DNA of 64,000 nucleotides from Impatiens glandulifera (Eukaryota > Streptophyta > Magnoliopsida > Ericales > Balsaminaceae). The notes under the pieces are model-generated. The model searched no databases. It was not told where the DNA came from and worked only from the letters and a program-made list of their open reading frames with translations. This document shows positions 49,281 to 61,934 of the stretch, in pieces. Each line of letters opens with the position of its first letter. Position 1 is the stretch's first letter. The stretch covers positions 53,650,587 to 53,714,586 of the forward strand of contig NC_061865.1 in assembly GCF_907164915.1 (NCBI RefSeq). Reading direction: 5' to 3'. The translations under genes were made by a program, and so were the position numbers.

Positions 49281-50020
49281 AAAAACAAATTTTATCTTAA
49301 CGATTTCTTAGTTAACTTATTATTTAAGAAATATTTATAAAGATAAAAAAATAAAATAATAAAAAATACTATGTCAATAATTTTAACTAATAAAATTATT
49401 ATAATATTTATAAATGTCACACAACTTATTTTATTTATTTATAAATGTTACGTAAATAATAAGTTAACATTTTATATCGTTAACTTAAATATTTTTTTTC
49501 AAAAATTTGTATGAAAAGTAAAAAGAGTATTAATCTGAACATATGATTAATAATTAATATATTTAATATTATAATAATTCAATATACTTTTTTTATATTT
49601 ATTTATTTATTTATAAATGTTAAGTGAACAACATTTTACGTTAAGACAAAATTTATTTTAATTTTAAAAAAAAATTCTAAAAAAAAATTTAAAAATTTAA
49701 ATAATGAGTAAAGAAAGAGCTTCAATCTCAACCATATGATCATTAATAATTATTATATTTAATATTATAATAATTCAATATACTTTTTTTATAATTATTT
49801 ATTTATTTATTTATAAATGTTAGGTAGATATTAAGTTAACAATATTTTACATGAAGACAAATTTTATTTTAATTTTAAAAAAAAGTTATAAAAATTTAAA
49901 TAATGAATAAAAAAGGAGCTTCAATCTCAACCATATGATCATTAATAATTATTATATTTAATATTATAATAATTCAACATACTTTTTTATTTTTTTTATT
50001 ATTAATAATATTTTTTTTAA
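49280..50020. repeat. fold-back element and derived ~197-bp tandem array
   Basis: 49280-49490 resembles the fold-back MITE at 17100-17360 (TCTTAACGATTTC at left, AATAAGTTAAC at right). From about 49430 the right-arm sequence TATTTATTTATAAATGTTA plus a block ending ATAATTCAATATACTTTTTT is repeated about three times. The AATATAC-type marker stands at 49581, 49778 and 49976, a period of 197-198 bp. Confidence 0.65.
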
Positions 50021-50201
50021 AAAGAAATTGACTGTATATTTATTAAAATAATATTTAAAAATATAAAAAAGCTTAATAAATTTGGTTATATTCCTAATAT
50101 TTTAAATTACTTTTTCTTAACAATAATAGAATGTTCCCACCTTCTTCACATAGCTTAAAGTTTTCGGTGATAGTCGGTCTCTTTCCCACGCTCAAGCAAG
50201 C

Positions 50202-50208
50202 TATAAAG
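50202..50208 (+). promoter_or_regulatory. TATA box of the AAPT gene
   Basis: TATAAAG about 100 bases before the first leader-intron donor. The leader exon ends at 50300 (TTCG/GTAAAG) and the second begins at 50484 after TTTGCAG. Confidence 0.55.
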
Positions 50209-50544
50209 ATATTCTCTAGAATCATAATCAAAAACCAAAGCTCCGTTTTCTCTCTCTTTCTTACTCTGTTCTTCGCCGATCTTATCTTTTATTCGATTCG
50301 GTAAAGTTTCTTCTCTTTGTATTGTTTTCAAACTTCATTTCTTCATGTTTCTGTTTCTGTTTCTGTTTCAATCACTGATAAATCTCTAAATCGTTCGTTT
50401 CTTTCCTTATGTGAGCGGTTACCGAGCTTGAATCAAGTTGTTTTGTTCTGAATCAAAGTATACTCGTTGTTTCATGTTTGCAGGTTGTGAAGGAGAATTT
50501 GAAATCAATACAAACTTGTAGAACACTTAGTTTCTGAGTTTAGC

Positions 50545-53500
50545 ATGGGTTATATTGGAGTTAATGGCGTTCAAGCGCTTCATAGGTATAAGTATAGCGG
50601 CGTGGATCATTCTTATGTTGCTAAATATGTATTGCAGCCTTTCTGGAGTCGTTTCGTCAATATCTTCCCTCTTTGGATGCCGTAAGTGTTCCTTCATATT
50701 ATAGTGTCCTGATTTGGCTAGTATTTATTGATAGGATCATTTTCATGTTTAAGCTTTCAGAGGAGATGTAATTTGTAACTTGTAAGTAGTATATTGAAGT
50801 GAGATCCTGTTTTATTGATCTTCTTCTAACTTAACTATTTATGCAAGTGAGGAACAGTTAACTTAAACATTTTAGTTTTGATCTGTGGTTTACCTTCATG
50901 AGCATTATTCTGTAATTGTGGTTTTGATTTTAGTATTATCATGCTGCAAGAAGATTAGTTACTTAAGAAGTTGCAGGTAGTGATTGTACTTTTAAGAGTG
51001 CTGTGGACCTGTGGTGCTTCATTGCCTTGAGGATTTTCTGCGTTACACAGGCTTCTTATATTTGTTTTGATGCATCTTTCTGTTGATATCAAAAGCTTCT
51101 TCTTCTCTTTTTAGAAACTTTTGTTTTATTGAAGTGCAGTGAAAATAGACTTCTTGCAAATACAAACAATGTTTCAAGAAAGAAAGGAAGTAGGGAAAGA
51201 GAAAAAGCCTCTGATATGAAGACGAATAAACATAAACATAACAAATAACTGAAAGCAAGTGAAAAAATTACATTATAAATCTTGCATGTATCCATGATGT
51301 AATGTTCTTATTGCTTGTACTTGTTGTTTTGAAATGATCCTGCTATATATATATCTATAATTTTTATGTGAATTTTAGTATCTAATTGGTATTTTATTAT
51401 GTACTTTTGCATGTTGGATGCTGCTGCAGACCAAATATGGTAACATATTGTTCTCTGACTCCCTTGTATAATGAAGCTAATTTAGTTTGGGCTTAGTTAA
51501 TCAGCTTTATCCTAATTGGATGTTCTTTTGTTTGTTTTTTCTTTCAGATAACACTTATGGGCTTCATGTTCTTGGTTATCTCTTCATTACTTGGTTATGT
51601 GAGTTTCTTATTTGTCCCTAATTTGCTACATTAATGAGCACTGATAAAAACTCTATTGGTGTTTCAATATTGTTTGGCTTAATTTGTACCAGCTACTGTT
51701 CTTTCCTCAAGTTTAGAATTCAAGAATCCATTTCTGGAACTAAAGAAGGAATAAAAAAATTCAGAAAATCCAGAGAACTATTGGAGATTACATACAATTT
51801 ACATTTCTAACGAAGAAAAAAATCTTATCATTTAGGCGAGTTGGCACCTTCAGTGGGATTTCATTGCAGGGAATAAAATGATTAATCAGGGTAGAGGGGT
51901 CTAAAATTTTAGCATAGATGATTAAATCAGAATATCCAATGATTTATATGTATTCAGTACCCTTGCCTATTGCATTTGGTTTGGATGCATGACTTGAATT
52001 TTAATCAAGAAGATTGGTGGAAGATTGGTGTTCAAAGACAGAAATAGCTGAAATGAATGTAAAAAGAGAAGGTTTATTCATGAATAACATTTTAAATGTT
52101 TTAAGTGAGGACAAGAATCACAAGTTTTTGTTTTTTATAAATGGACCTTAATAGCATGTAAAGAATGTAGCAGGTAAACAGAAATTTCATTATCCATATA
52201 TACCTCATATAATAGAACCCAATCTTAGGCTGTTTTCCCTAAGATTAAGAATTTCTGTTCCATTATAATCTTATGATTCTGCAATCTCTCATATTCTAGG
52301 TATATTCATCGCACTTGGATTCACCTCCTCCAAGATGGGTTAATTTTGCTCACGGATTGCTTCTCTTTTTATATCAGGTCAGTTGACACTTCCTGCACAT
52401 AATATTATCTCAGAACAAATCTCTAGATATACCTATTATTGCATTATATCAGTCCAAACTATTTGATTTTTAACTGTGGCCACTTATAACTACACTCTTT
52501 CTCCTTTTAAAATATTTACATTTATGACATATAACTGCAATGAAGACTTTTGATGCTGTTGATGGGAAGCAAGCAAGACGAACAAACTCATCCAGTCCCC
52601 TAGGAGAGCTCTTCGATCATGGTAATGTTATTATGTTCTGATTAGACATTTTTATTGTTTTGTTTAAAAATGTAGATACCATGTGCCTTGTCAATATTGA
52701 TATACGAATTTATTTCTAACTGCAGGGTGTGATGCACTTGCCTGCGCTGTAAGTACTTCCCCTCTGAGTGAACAATTTCTTCTGTGGAAATGGAAACAAA
52801 ATATATTGTTCACTGATGGCTTACCTTGTTTTATAGTTTGAGGGATTGGCCTTTGCGAGTACTCTCATGTGTGGTGGAAGAACTGCTTTCTGGTTTTGGG
52901 TGGCAGCGGCTATTCCATTTTACTTTGCTACATGGGAACAGTAAGCGATTGTGAAACTTGCATCATATAATGTTGTATGTTAGTTATGTCTTTCTTTCTT
53001 CCTGTTTTTGGGAAGAATCCTTTGTTATATTTCCACAGAATTTTTGTTATCGTGCTCATTTAAACATCTAGCAAGTCGAAATTGTTGGACTTCTTTTTGT
53101 ACATCATGGAATAATGGCAAAGCTAACATGTATTGTCCAGATTAATGTTTACATCATCAGTAATGTATTATTATTATTGTTGTTGCAGCTATTTCACCAA
53201 TTCTCTTATTCTTCCAGCAATCAATGGGCCTACGGAAGGTCTCATGATGATATATTTGATCCATTTTTTCACAGCTATAGTTGGTAAGGCCTTTGCTTAT
53301 GTGGATATGCTAACTAAAGACCATCAATAATTTCCCTTAGGAAACTTTCTTGTTTTATCATAGATCCAGCTTTACTTTTTATTTTATTTTAAATGTTATA
53401 TAGTTTGTATCAATAGAGTTGTTGTGAATGCGCATTCTAATAATACACATTGTTTATGCCTTGTCTTGAAACACTTGACCTGAACCATCAAGCCATGTTA

Positions 53501-55962
53501 AATTGGTAAATTGCATCATATAATTGTTTTTTTCTTGGTTTTTACAACACGGTTCTTTGTCTAATCATGTTTCAGGTTCAGAGTGGTGGGCTCAAAGTCT
53601 GGGAGAGTTTGTGCCTCTCCTGAGTTGGATTCCATTTATTAGTGGTAAGATTTACGGAAGGATTATAGGTATATTTTCATGAAGGGTATTTCTGAAATCC
53701 ATGTTTGTTTGTCTAAGGTAACAAATTTGTCATTGTTGTACCTACATGCTTCCACTAACCATGCTCTGAAATCTGATATTTATTACGATACTTTTGATAA
53801 CTCAGTGATAGACAGATCCACATTCGTTATGTGCATATGGTACAACAATTCTTCTTGAGTATGCTACTTTTGGACTAATCCACCCAACATTTTGACAAGA
53901 TTTTCAAATACATTTTGAAGGAGCAATCATCATTTTGTAGCCTCCAGTATTCCCTCAAACATTTTTTTGGAGATTTTTTTCCCCTGAAACAGTATAAGTT
54001 CTTAGTTTCTTCTTTGTCTAGAAACTTTATAAGTACTTCGTTTCTTCATGAAAAATGATTAGACTGTTTTCAGATTCTTTGTTTGGCCAGTATTAACCTT
54101 GGAATATCATGTGATTCAATTTTATATTACTCTATATGATGAAGACCATTTAGTTATCCTGCAACTGATTCATGGTAGAAGATGTGTCCTTCTACAACTG
54201 TTCACTCTCCAAAAGCAAGCTACCCTAGACTTTGTCTCCTTTTCTTTGATCTAATCTATTAAATTTTCCTTTTAAGCCTTATTGTACTAATTTCTGAAGC
54301 TGCATGATTTTAACAACATTGTTATTAAAACTCAATATTTGAAATTTAATACTCATCTTATTCTTTTCAGATATCCCACTATACATGGTTTTGTTATTTT
54401 CAACTGTAGCATTTGCAGTCATACCTACAGTATCTTTCAAGTAAGTGCTGGCATGATATTCTTAACCGTGTTTAGGGTTGTGATTTACAGTTGACAGTCT
54501 TTTTATCTACCTATCTATCTCCATGGCTGTCACACAAGATATCTTATGCATATTAGCAAAATTACAAATGGAAATTTAGATGTCTTAATATGGGAAAATC
54601 ATTTCATTTCATTTTTTATTTTACTTTTTCAGTTTTCTTACACCAAGTTTATTCTTCTTTACAAATGAACTCTTAATGTGTTTGCTCCATTGCAGTGTGC
54701 AGAATGTACACAAGGTTGTTCTTGCAAAGAACGGGAGCATGTTCCGTGCATTGGCCATGGTAGAAACCTTTTCCTTTTGTTGCTATCTTAAGTTTTTTTT
54801 TTTTAAAGAAGCATATTATTTCAGAATTATAAATAATCTGCCTGTGTTAGGATTCCTTCGATAACATGTATATGAATGAAAACAGAACCCTTACAATGAT
54901 ATCACCAACTAATAGCTAAGAGCCCAAAATTCTCAAACCTAAAGAGTCTGATACATTTTCCGTCCTTAAAAGTTCCAATCTTAAGTTATTAACTTTATTT
55001 TATATTAATATTTTTTTTCTCTTTATTCCTCTCTTGTCAGCTTTTCCCCTTCCTTGTGCTCATGGGAGGAATAATCGTCTGGTAAATTGTTAATGCTCGT
55101 CTCTTTCGTAGTTTTCTCGTTTGGTAGAAGAAGAAAAATGTTTTGACAACGAGTCCCACTCTTGTAGGGATTTATTGTCTCCCAATGATATACTCGGAAA
55201 CTATCCCCATTTGGTGGTTGTCGGAACTGGACTTGCATTTGGGTTCCTTGTGGTAAGACAACTTGCATATATGTTTTTTATGGTTAATTTACTGCTAACA
55301 TTTGGAATTCTGATGGATCCATGATTTTCTTTTGTAAAATTGTATTTACAGGGAAGAATGATTTTGTCTCACCTTTGTCATGAGCCAAAAGGATTAAAAA
55401 CTAGCATGTGCATGGTATGCATGAATATTTTTTAAAGAAATTCAGTTTCTTCATTTTTCTAACAATCGCGTTTCTTCTTCGCCTGTAGTCTCTATTCTAT
55501 TTGCCTTTCGCCATTGCAAATGCTCTGACTGCTAGGTTGAACGATGGGTAAGTTATATAATTTATTTATTGAAATCATTTGGTTATGTTACTATGGAATT
55601 ATTTCGGTTCTTGCAGAATCCCTACAGTTGATGAGAAATACGTTCTTCTTGCTTACTGTGCATATACAGGTATCCTTTTGTTTACTTTGGAAAAAAAATA
55701 TTGACATGAATAATATATTTTTTGGTTTGCTGACACTATTGTTCCTTCCTGCTTACTCAGCTTCACTCTATTTGCATTTTGCTACATCGGTTATTCATGA
55801 GATAACAGAAGCCCTCGGGATATCTTGTTTCAGGTGAGAAATCCGACTAATTATTCATTCATTAAATATGTTGCGACTAAAATACTTCGACCAGACACAT
55901 TTGATTAAGCTTTTCGGCTTTTAATGTTGAGAATTTGCAGGATAACAAGGAAAGAAGCTTGA
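50545..55962 (+). CDS. AAPT1: aminoalcoholphosphotransferase (choline/ethanolamine phosphotransferase)
   Basis: It transfers phosphocholine or phosphoethanolamine from CDP-alcohols to diacylglycerol in the ER, the last step of the Kennedy pathway. I rebuilt 18 coding exons: 50545-50681, 51430-51439, 51548-51598, 52300-52377, 52546-52621, 52726-52748, 52837-52940, 53189-53283, 53576-53644, 54371-54440, 54696-54759, 55041-55081, 55168-55252, 55352-55414, 55489-55547, 55617-55669, 55761-55833 and 55941-55962. They join in phase to 390 residues, the family length (Arabidopsis AAPT1 is 389). The CDP-alcohol phosphotransferase motif is complete: Asp98-Gly99, Ala102-Arg103, Gly112, Asp116, Asp120. 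About eight hydrophobic segments follow. Exon 2 is only 10 nt and exon 6 only 23 nt. The end is FRITRKEA. A further splice-like pair in the 3' UTR suggests an intron after the stop. Confidence 0.95.
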
Positions 55963-56825
55963 AAAATACAGTCTTTTCTGTTATTTTGGGTTTTGTCCAG
56001 GTTTGTTCATAACTTCAACACCTTTATTATCGAAAAAGATTGGGTTTTTAATCTAGTTCTATTTGTTTCCAGCTAGCCGGTATTATATGTAGCAATCAGT
56101 TTCGTGAAGAATACCCAAACAGACGATAGTTTTGTATTACATAGTTTGATGTAACTAGATTGGATTGAAGTGTATGTTTGTGAGAGAAATGCATGTTGTT
56201 TGTATTTTGGTTCAAACTGTTGCTTTCATCGCTAAGCAACTGTTGAATTTTCCAGATTTTTTTTTGTTTGTTTTCGAATACAGCATGAAACACCATTTGT
56301 GCAATTTTTGTTTCAATTCCTCTATCTTAAACTTCGGTCTTGATTTGTTTTTTGAATTTAGAAAGTTGGCATGACTCTTACCGTTTAAGGGTTAAGCTAC
56401 GACTTCTTTTTTATTAAACGTCTTTTGAATAGTCTTAACTGGTTCAAAACAACATTAATATAAATTTCACATTAGTTTTTGTGTCGTACTAACTTACATT
56501 CTCATAATGTACATATTCTCGATGGAGATTGATCATATATATTTATCACACTTGCATTTTCTTTCGGCCCAACAATTACAACGAGTGAACATACGAATAC
56601 TCAAGATCATCATGTATAATAGTTAATGGGGTATCTTGGCTTATTTGGTAGTATGGGATCATATTAATTCCTTCAATGGGGGTAATTCTAGAATTATGCA
56701 TCACAGTTGTTATTAAAAAAGGCAAATTTAGACTAAAAAATATAAGACATTTTATATTTGAATGAGAATGTTGTGAATTACATAGACTAATAATACAGTA
56801 AGAATGCATATATCTTCTTCTTATA
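55963..56825. other. convergent 3' intergenic region
   Basis: Contains the AAPT 3' UTR, with a likely UTR intron (TTGTCCAG/GTTTGTTC to TTTCCAG/CTAGCC, about 56001-56072), and the 3' end of the minus-strand gene. Nothing else was found. Confidence 0.6.
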
Positions 56826-58606
56826 TTAAGTCATTGATTTCTGTAACCAACCAGGTAGGGAGACAGAAACATCCATTCCAAGTCTAGAAATAAATACCGA
56901 ATAAAGAATATGCAGCAAGAACGCAAAGAAGCCACAATTAATCATCACCTGCCAAATCAAATAAAATCAAATCAACCGATGATTGTGTCGAAAACAAGAT
57001 CTATATAGAAACAGAGAGGTCTGATTGTTTATAATTACCAGGAAAAGGAATACTCCAAATACTGCACTCAATGGCGGTGTAATGTTCATCCCCAATGCAG
57101 TTAAACCATATGTAAGGTAAGTGTGAAGTGTAGCAAGAATCTATAAGTCAAACAAGAGTCATAGATGAATGTTTCTATTAGTTTGCAAGTAAATTAAACT
57201 AAATTATAACAGAAATTCGTAAAAATGACTTACCAAACCAAGTATATCTTCTCTTATTAAGAACGACGATAAGAAAAGATACCCAAAGCTACCAACTAAC
57301 CGCACCTACAAATCCGAGAATAGGGGATAAATTTCATATTCACTTCCGAAAACAAATAATGAACGAAAAGATGGAATGGAAGAGCTTTACAAGTGCAGAT
57401 AAGACAACCGAAAGCCACCAGTTTGTTCCCAACCTGAGAAGAAGATGCAAAAATAATTCCCTTCATTATTAATACCTGTTATTCATAATTCATACAATTT
57501 TTAAACCCTAAACAAGTATACAAAATGGAACTATTTGGAAACTCTTTCTGAAGATGGATAGGGGTTTGGACAAAAAGATATTGATAAATTTCCTTGAAAG
57601 CACAAAACTCATCCCGATGTTGATTTCTATGACATAATGTTCATGAACATAAGATCGAGCTCCAGAAAGTGTTTTCAAATGAACATTCATAGAGAATTAG
57701 ATGATACCATACCTCCATAGAGTTCCCATAGCCAAACCAAGTAAACCATGCATTAGCTGCAAGTTAAGGGCATCTGAAATTGTTGAATATCATCATAATG
57801 AACTAAAAACAATCAAATCATCAAAATCTCCTATCTGATCATATCATTCAACACAAAATCAAACCAAACAAGGTTTAAGAATGTTTACCACATAAGTAAT
57901 TGCTTTTACAGGACCAGATAAAACAAGCAATAGAACAGCTGTTGCCACCTATAATAAAAAAAAAAAAACATACAGAAATCTTCATGAATCATGATCACAA
58001 TATTCAACCCATAATTCTAACAATTGAAAGTAGCTCACTCACCATGTTCTTCCTTCCAGCTTCTATTCCCCATCTCAAAGAAGTTAATACAATAGGAAAT
58101 GCAAAGAAACAACCCAAGTAATTCTGCATAAACACACCCATCATAAATTGAGTAGTTTAATCGATCAAAGCAAATGATAATACATTAACCAAACTGGGTT
58201 GTACCTCAATTTGAAGAGAATTACTAAGGAAATAAGTTAACCCAGTAACAGCTGCGAACATAGAACACTCCACCAATCTGTGTATTTTACTGTAGATGGG
58301 TCCTTCTTGGGATAAGTCCTCAGACTCAGCATCATCATCATCTTGTTCTTGTTCTTTTTCGTTTCTCCAAAATTGAGCTTCGTTTACAGAGAGACTTGAA
58401 CAGGTGAACTTACGTAGAGGTGTGAGGAGGGAAATTGGGCGGGATGGAAGTGTGGTGAGAGTTAAAAGCTTGAGGGATGGTTTGTATTGATGAGAGGAGA
58501 TTGGAGAGAATCGTATAGAGAGAAATGGGGAAGGAGATAAAGGTGAATGGAGATGGGTAATCGTTGAAGTGCTTAAGTGTTGATGTTGCAGGTTGGAGAG
58601 ATTCAT
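56826..58606 (-). CDS. plastid-targeted multi-pass membrane protein of unknown function (possibly DUF2232)
   Basis: Eight exons on the minus strand: 58606-58205, 58123-58043, 57948-57889, 57756-57713, 57433-57391, 57305-57234, 57140-57039 and 56948-56826, all in phase, giving 308 residues. The first 70 or so residues are rich in Ser, Thr, Leu and Pro with few acids, like a chloroplast transit peptide. A very acidic patch follows (QEQDDDDAESEDLSQEG, about 86-102), then five or six hydrophobic helices (FAAVTGLTYFLSN, CFFAFPIVLTSLRWGIEAG, VATAVLLLVLSGPVKAITYV, VGSFGYLFLSSFL, FGVFLFLVMINCGFFAFLL). The overall pattern resembles conserved plant and cyanobacterial membrane proteins. I think of DUF2232, but I am not sure of the family name. 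No catalytic motif is seen. Confidence 0.85.
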
Positions 58607-58710
58607 GGAGAGATTGAGAGAGATCTTTTATCTCTCCCCTGCTTCAAAGGTGTGATTTTTAAGGAGAGTGAATTTTGTAAGCTGAAACCAAATACTCTTA
58701 TCTTTGAATA

Positions 58711-58732
58711 ATTGGGCTTTTGAAAGCCCAAT
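58711..58732. promoter_or_regulatory. palindromic site II element upstream of the plastid membrane-protein gene
   Basis: ATTGGGCTTT, two bases, then AAAGCCCAAT: a perfect inverted repeat carrying TGGGCT on both strands, about 105 bases upstream of the ATG. TGGGCY (site II) motifs bind TCP-type factors in many plant genes for organelle and translation proteins. Confidence 0.55.
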
Positions 58733-58908
58733 TAATTTATCATCATATTTAAAGTTTAATACATTCAAACAAAATAACCTACCAAACCGTTAAAACCAAA
58801 ACCGATTCAAATTGATTAGAGAGGATTTTTTCCACTTTAAACCGGGATCGAGAAAGATCGAAAAACTTAAAAGTCGTTGACCGGGGATCGGTTCGGGATA
58901 GTAATTAT

Positions 58909-59160
58909 ATGCGGGACGGATTCAGGTTCAGATTGGTGGTGGACTTGGAAATAATTTAGGGTGAATTTAAAAAAGTAACGAAATTTTTTTGAATACATCG
59001 AGTGAATAAATAAAAATTTATTATTTTTTAATAATTAGTTAAATAAATGATCGAATTATATTAAAACAAATTTAAAATTAGGGGTGATGTGATATCTTTT
59101 TAATGTAAGAAATAAAAATTAAAAATATAATCCGCCCCTTCTTACACCATAAACATTCAA
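58909..59160 (+). mobile_element. hAT-type MITE, degenerate copy
   Basis: Starts GCGGGACGGATTCAGGTTCAG and is collinear with the copy at 61461-61733 (AACGAAATTTTTTTGAATACA, TAATAATTAG, CGAATTATATTAA, GGGTGATGTGATAT). The right end has decayed. Confidence 0.6.
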
Positions 59161-59209
59161 TTATATTAATGTCATTGCATATTTTTTTTTTTTGAAAAAT
59201 TAAAATGGG

Positions 59210-59335
59210 ACAACGGATTAAGTATGTAACCCGTAAATATATTTAACTAGGCGCAAAAATTTTCACCTAACAGGCTTGAACCCAGGAACTCATCCCACGC
59301 AACGAGAAGAGGCGGAGAACATTTGGGGGCAATAA
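59210..59335 (-). repeat. SINE-like relic
   Basis: On the minus strand GAGTTCCTGGGTTCAAGCC is a B-box-like phrase, followed after about 50 bases by GGGTTACATACTTAATCCG, as in the 27.5-kb SINEs. The A-box end is not recognisable. Confidence 0.4.
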
Positions 59336-59339
59336 GAGG

Positions 59340-61450
59340 GATGTCATTGTATATTATACATTATGAATAAATATATTTTATTACAACTTATAAGGTAAAA
59401 ACAAAATAAAAATTTGTATAACATAAATTAATATAAGCATAGCCTCTCTAGCCAAATTAAGTGACTTGAAGCATCATTAATAATAATAAAATATTAAAAT
59501 TTTAAAAAATAGAAATATTTCAAATGACAAACCTACCCAATGATAAGAAAAACATGGGTTGAAATTAATTTTTAAACTAAACTTAATCTCAAATGGAACC
59601 TTAAACAAATGTTAGTAAAGATTGGTAGCAAAATGATACATTAACTACACCCTATACAAAGGCCTTTCTTTCCAATGAGAACTAACTCTTCCTGAAAAGG
59701 TCTGGCACAAAACTAAACCGTTCCATGCTTTAGACCAACTCGATGAAAATAAGTACACGCAACTAGACCTAAACTCGGATAGATTAGGGGCGTTAGCGAC
59801 TTTTTTTTCCAATAAGTTGACGGCCTTAAACCATTGGCATTGTCTAAAAGAGGGCGTACTCCAAATTTCAGCTTAATCAAGAGAGTCTTTCCAACCTTTT
59901 AATTAAGGGTATGTAGCTCGTTCATCCATGTTTTGCTCCAAATACAAATTCTTTAAATTCATTCATGATTAAAAAAATAATTTGTAAATTAAATAAAAGT
60001 CTTTACAAACTTAAATAATCATTTAGATAGTGACAAAATTTTCCTTAAACTAATTGAAATGAATTTCAAGAAATAAAGATATCATATGATTGTTTGTATA
60101 TTAAACATAGTGATTAGTGACCAAAAACATTATTGATATAATGATCACATTTTAATAGCAAGATAACATGGAAGAGATTTCAATGTTTTAAAATACATAA
60201 TTAAGAATTTTGACTTGAATATATGTTGTGCCAATATAAAATCATTTCAAACAAGGCCTAATGTGTTAAAGATTAAGTCATGATGAACTAGTATGGGTGT
60301 TTTGTTTATTCCACCATGCCACTTTACTCAAATTAAAATATTAAGGTTTATCTTAAAAAATAATGAACAAACAAATAATTAAACAAAAAGGAGATTGTGT
60401 TTTCTTATTCAAAAATTTTAAATCTCATCATTACTCCATCAAATGATCAATCAAATTGCCATTTAAATATATAAAGACTTTTAATCTCTTTTTTAATATA
60501 TCCAATAAAAGATTTAACAAAAGCATGAAAAAAGCCATTTACATATGAGGTTTTAGAATCTTTTATCTAGAAAATACCTTTTTAATTTTTTTTAATGAAT
60601 TTGAATCTTACATATAAACTGATCATTTGAAAGACTTAAATAATCTAATTATTGAGCTATAATTTGGATGAATATGACAAAATAAATGATGAAAATTCGT
60701 AAAAGAATAATAATGAATGTGACCAGATTTATTATAAATTATTTAATTGTAATTAAAAAATATCACTAACACTTGTAATTTTAAAAAATAAAATAAAAAA
60801 CTCATAACAAGGCAATCATTAATCTAACCCATTGAGGTCTTTAAAAGGTGAACAAAGAGATCGAGTCAATATATATTCTAGGTAAACTCATCTATACAAA
60901 AAAAAAATGCATGTTTTTATTTAAGTGCAATTTTTTAAAATCTTTCTATATTTTTTCTTGGTCTTTTCAATAAGTTGAACATGTATCAACATAGTTTTTC
61001 AAAAGTATTTAAATTCAATATTATGATCAAACTTCTCAAAATGTAATAAGCTGTTGAACTTAAAACATTTGTGTGATCACTTTCATATGCTCGGAAAAAA
61101 GTTGAAAGACAAGTTTTACAAAGAAGATCGAGAACGCATAATTCCTCGGTTCCTCAATTTTTTATTTTAAGGATTGCATCACACTTTTAGCAATTAGAGG
61201 GAAGTTTTTCTAATAATAAACAAAAATAATAATAATAATTTTGTTTTCATCATCGATTTAGTGATTTTGCTAGGCGAATTATATATAGAAGTAGAGACTT
61301 CTTTTTATAATTGAGTTTTACTTTTTGTAGAACTTAATCAAATAAAGTTTAACGCTTTCCAAAATAACAGAGCCATCATTATAGGGAGGGTAAAGAGCAT
61401 GCTTCCAAGAGTTAGTGGGGGTAATGGCTAATCAGAAGCAAAACTTATTG
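59340..61450. other. intergenic; one unassigned complex segment
   Basis: 59640-59930 is markedly less AT-rich than its surroundings and has no long frame. It may be a fragment of a transposon or gene. The remainder, 59930-61450, is AT-rich with nothing recognisable. Confidence 0.4.
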
Positions 61451-61460
61451 TCACCGTCTG

Positions 61461-61733
61461 CAGGGACGGACTCAGGATTTTGAACTGAGGTGGGCTTGAA
61501 AAAAATTTAGGTTGGCTTAAAATAATAACGAAATTTTTTTTGAAAAAAACAAGTATATAAAAATAAAATTTTACCATTTTTTTAATAATTAGATAAAAAA
61601 CAACGAATTATATTAATTTTTTTAAGAGATTAAGGGTAATGTCATATTTCTACCGTAAAAAAATAAAAAATAAAAAATAAAAAATTCTGGCTGAGCTTGA
61701 GCCCACCCGAGCCCCTACATAGATTCGTCCCTG
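61461..61733 (+). mobile_element. hAT-type MITE, 273 bp, with intact target duplication
   Basis: The terminal inverted repeats begin CAGGGACGGACT on the left and, read from the right, CAGGGACGAATC. The element is flanked on both sides by ACCGTCTG (61453-61460 and 61734-61741), an exact 8-bp duplication as made by hAT transposases. The interior is AT-rich and non-coding. Relatives lie at 15740-16004 (opposite strand) and 58909-59160. Confidence 0.85.
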
Positions 61734-61934
61734 ACCGTCTGAATAAAATGTTATGCGTTGGCAATATATAGATAATTTTCATGTGGGCATTGCTAAAAAT
61801 AGTTCACTAAAATGATTTTATATATTTTTTGTTGAAAAAATTTTTGAGAATCAAAGATTCCATCTAATGATGGAATTCTAACTAATAATATATGTATGAA
61901 AAAAATATTATATTATGACTAGTCATTGTCGCAT

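Noticed and set aside
58157..58204. Extension of the plastid membrane-protein frame past exon 1
   Set aside because: The residues after LQIE are intron read-through; a GT donor at 58204-58203 and the in-phase next exon at 58123 fit better.
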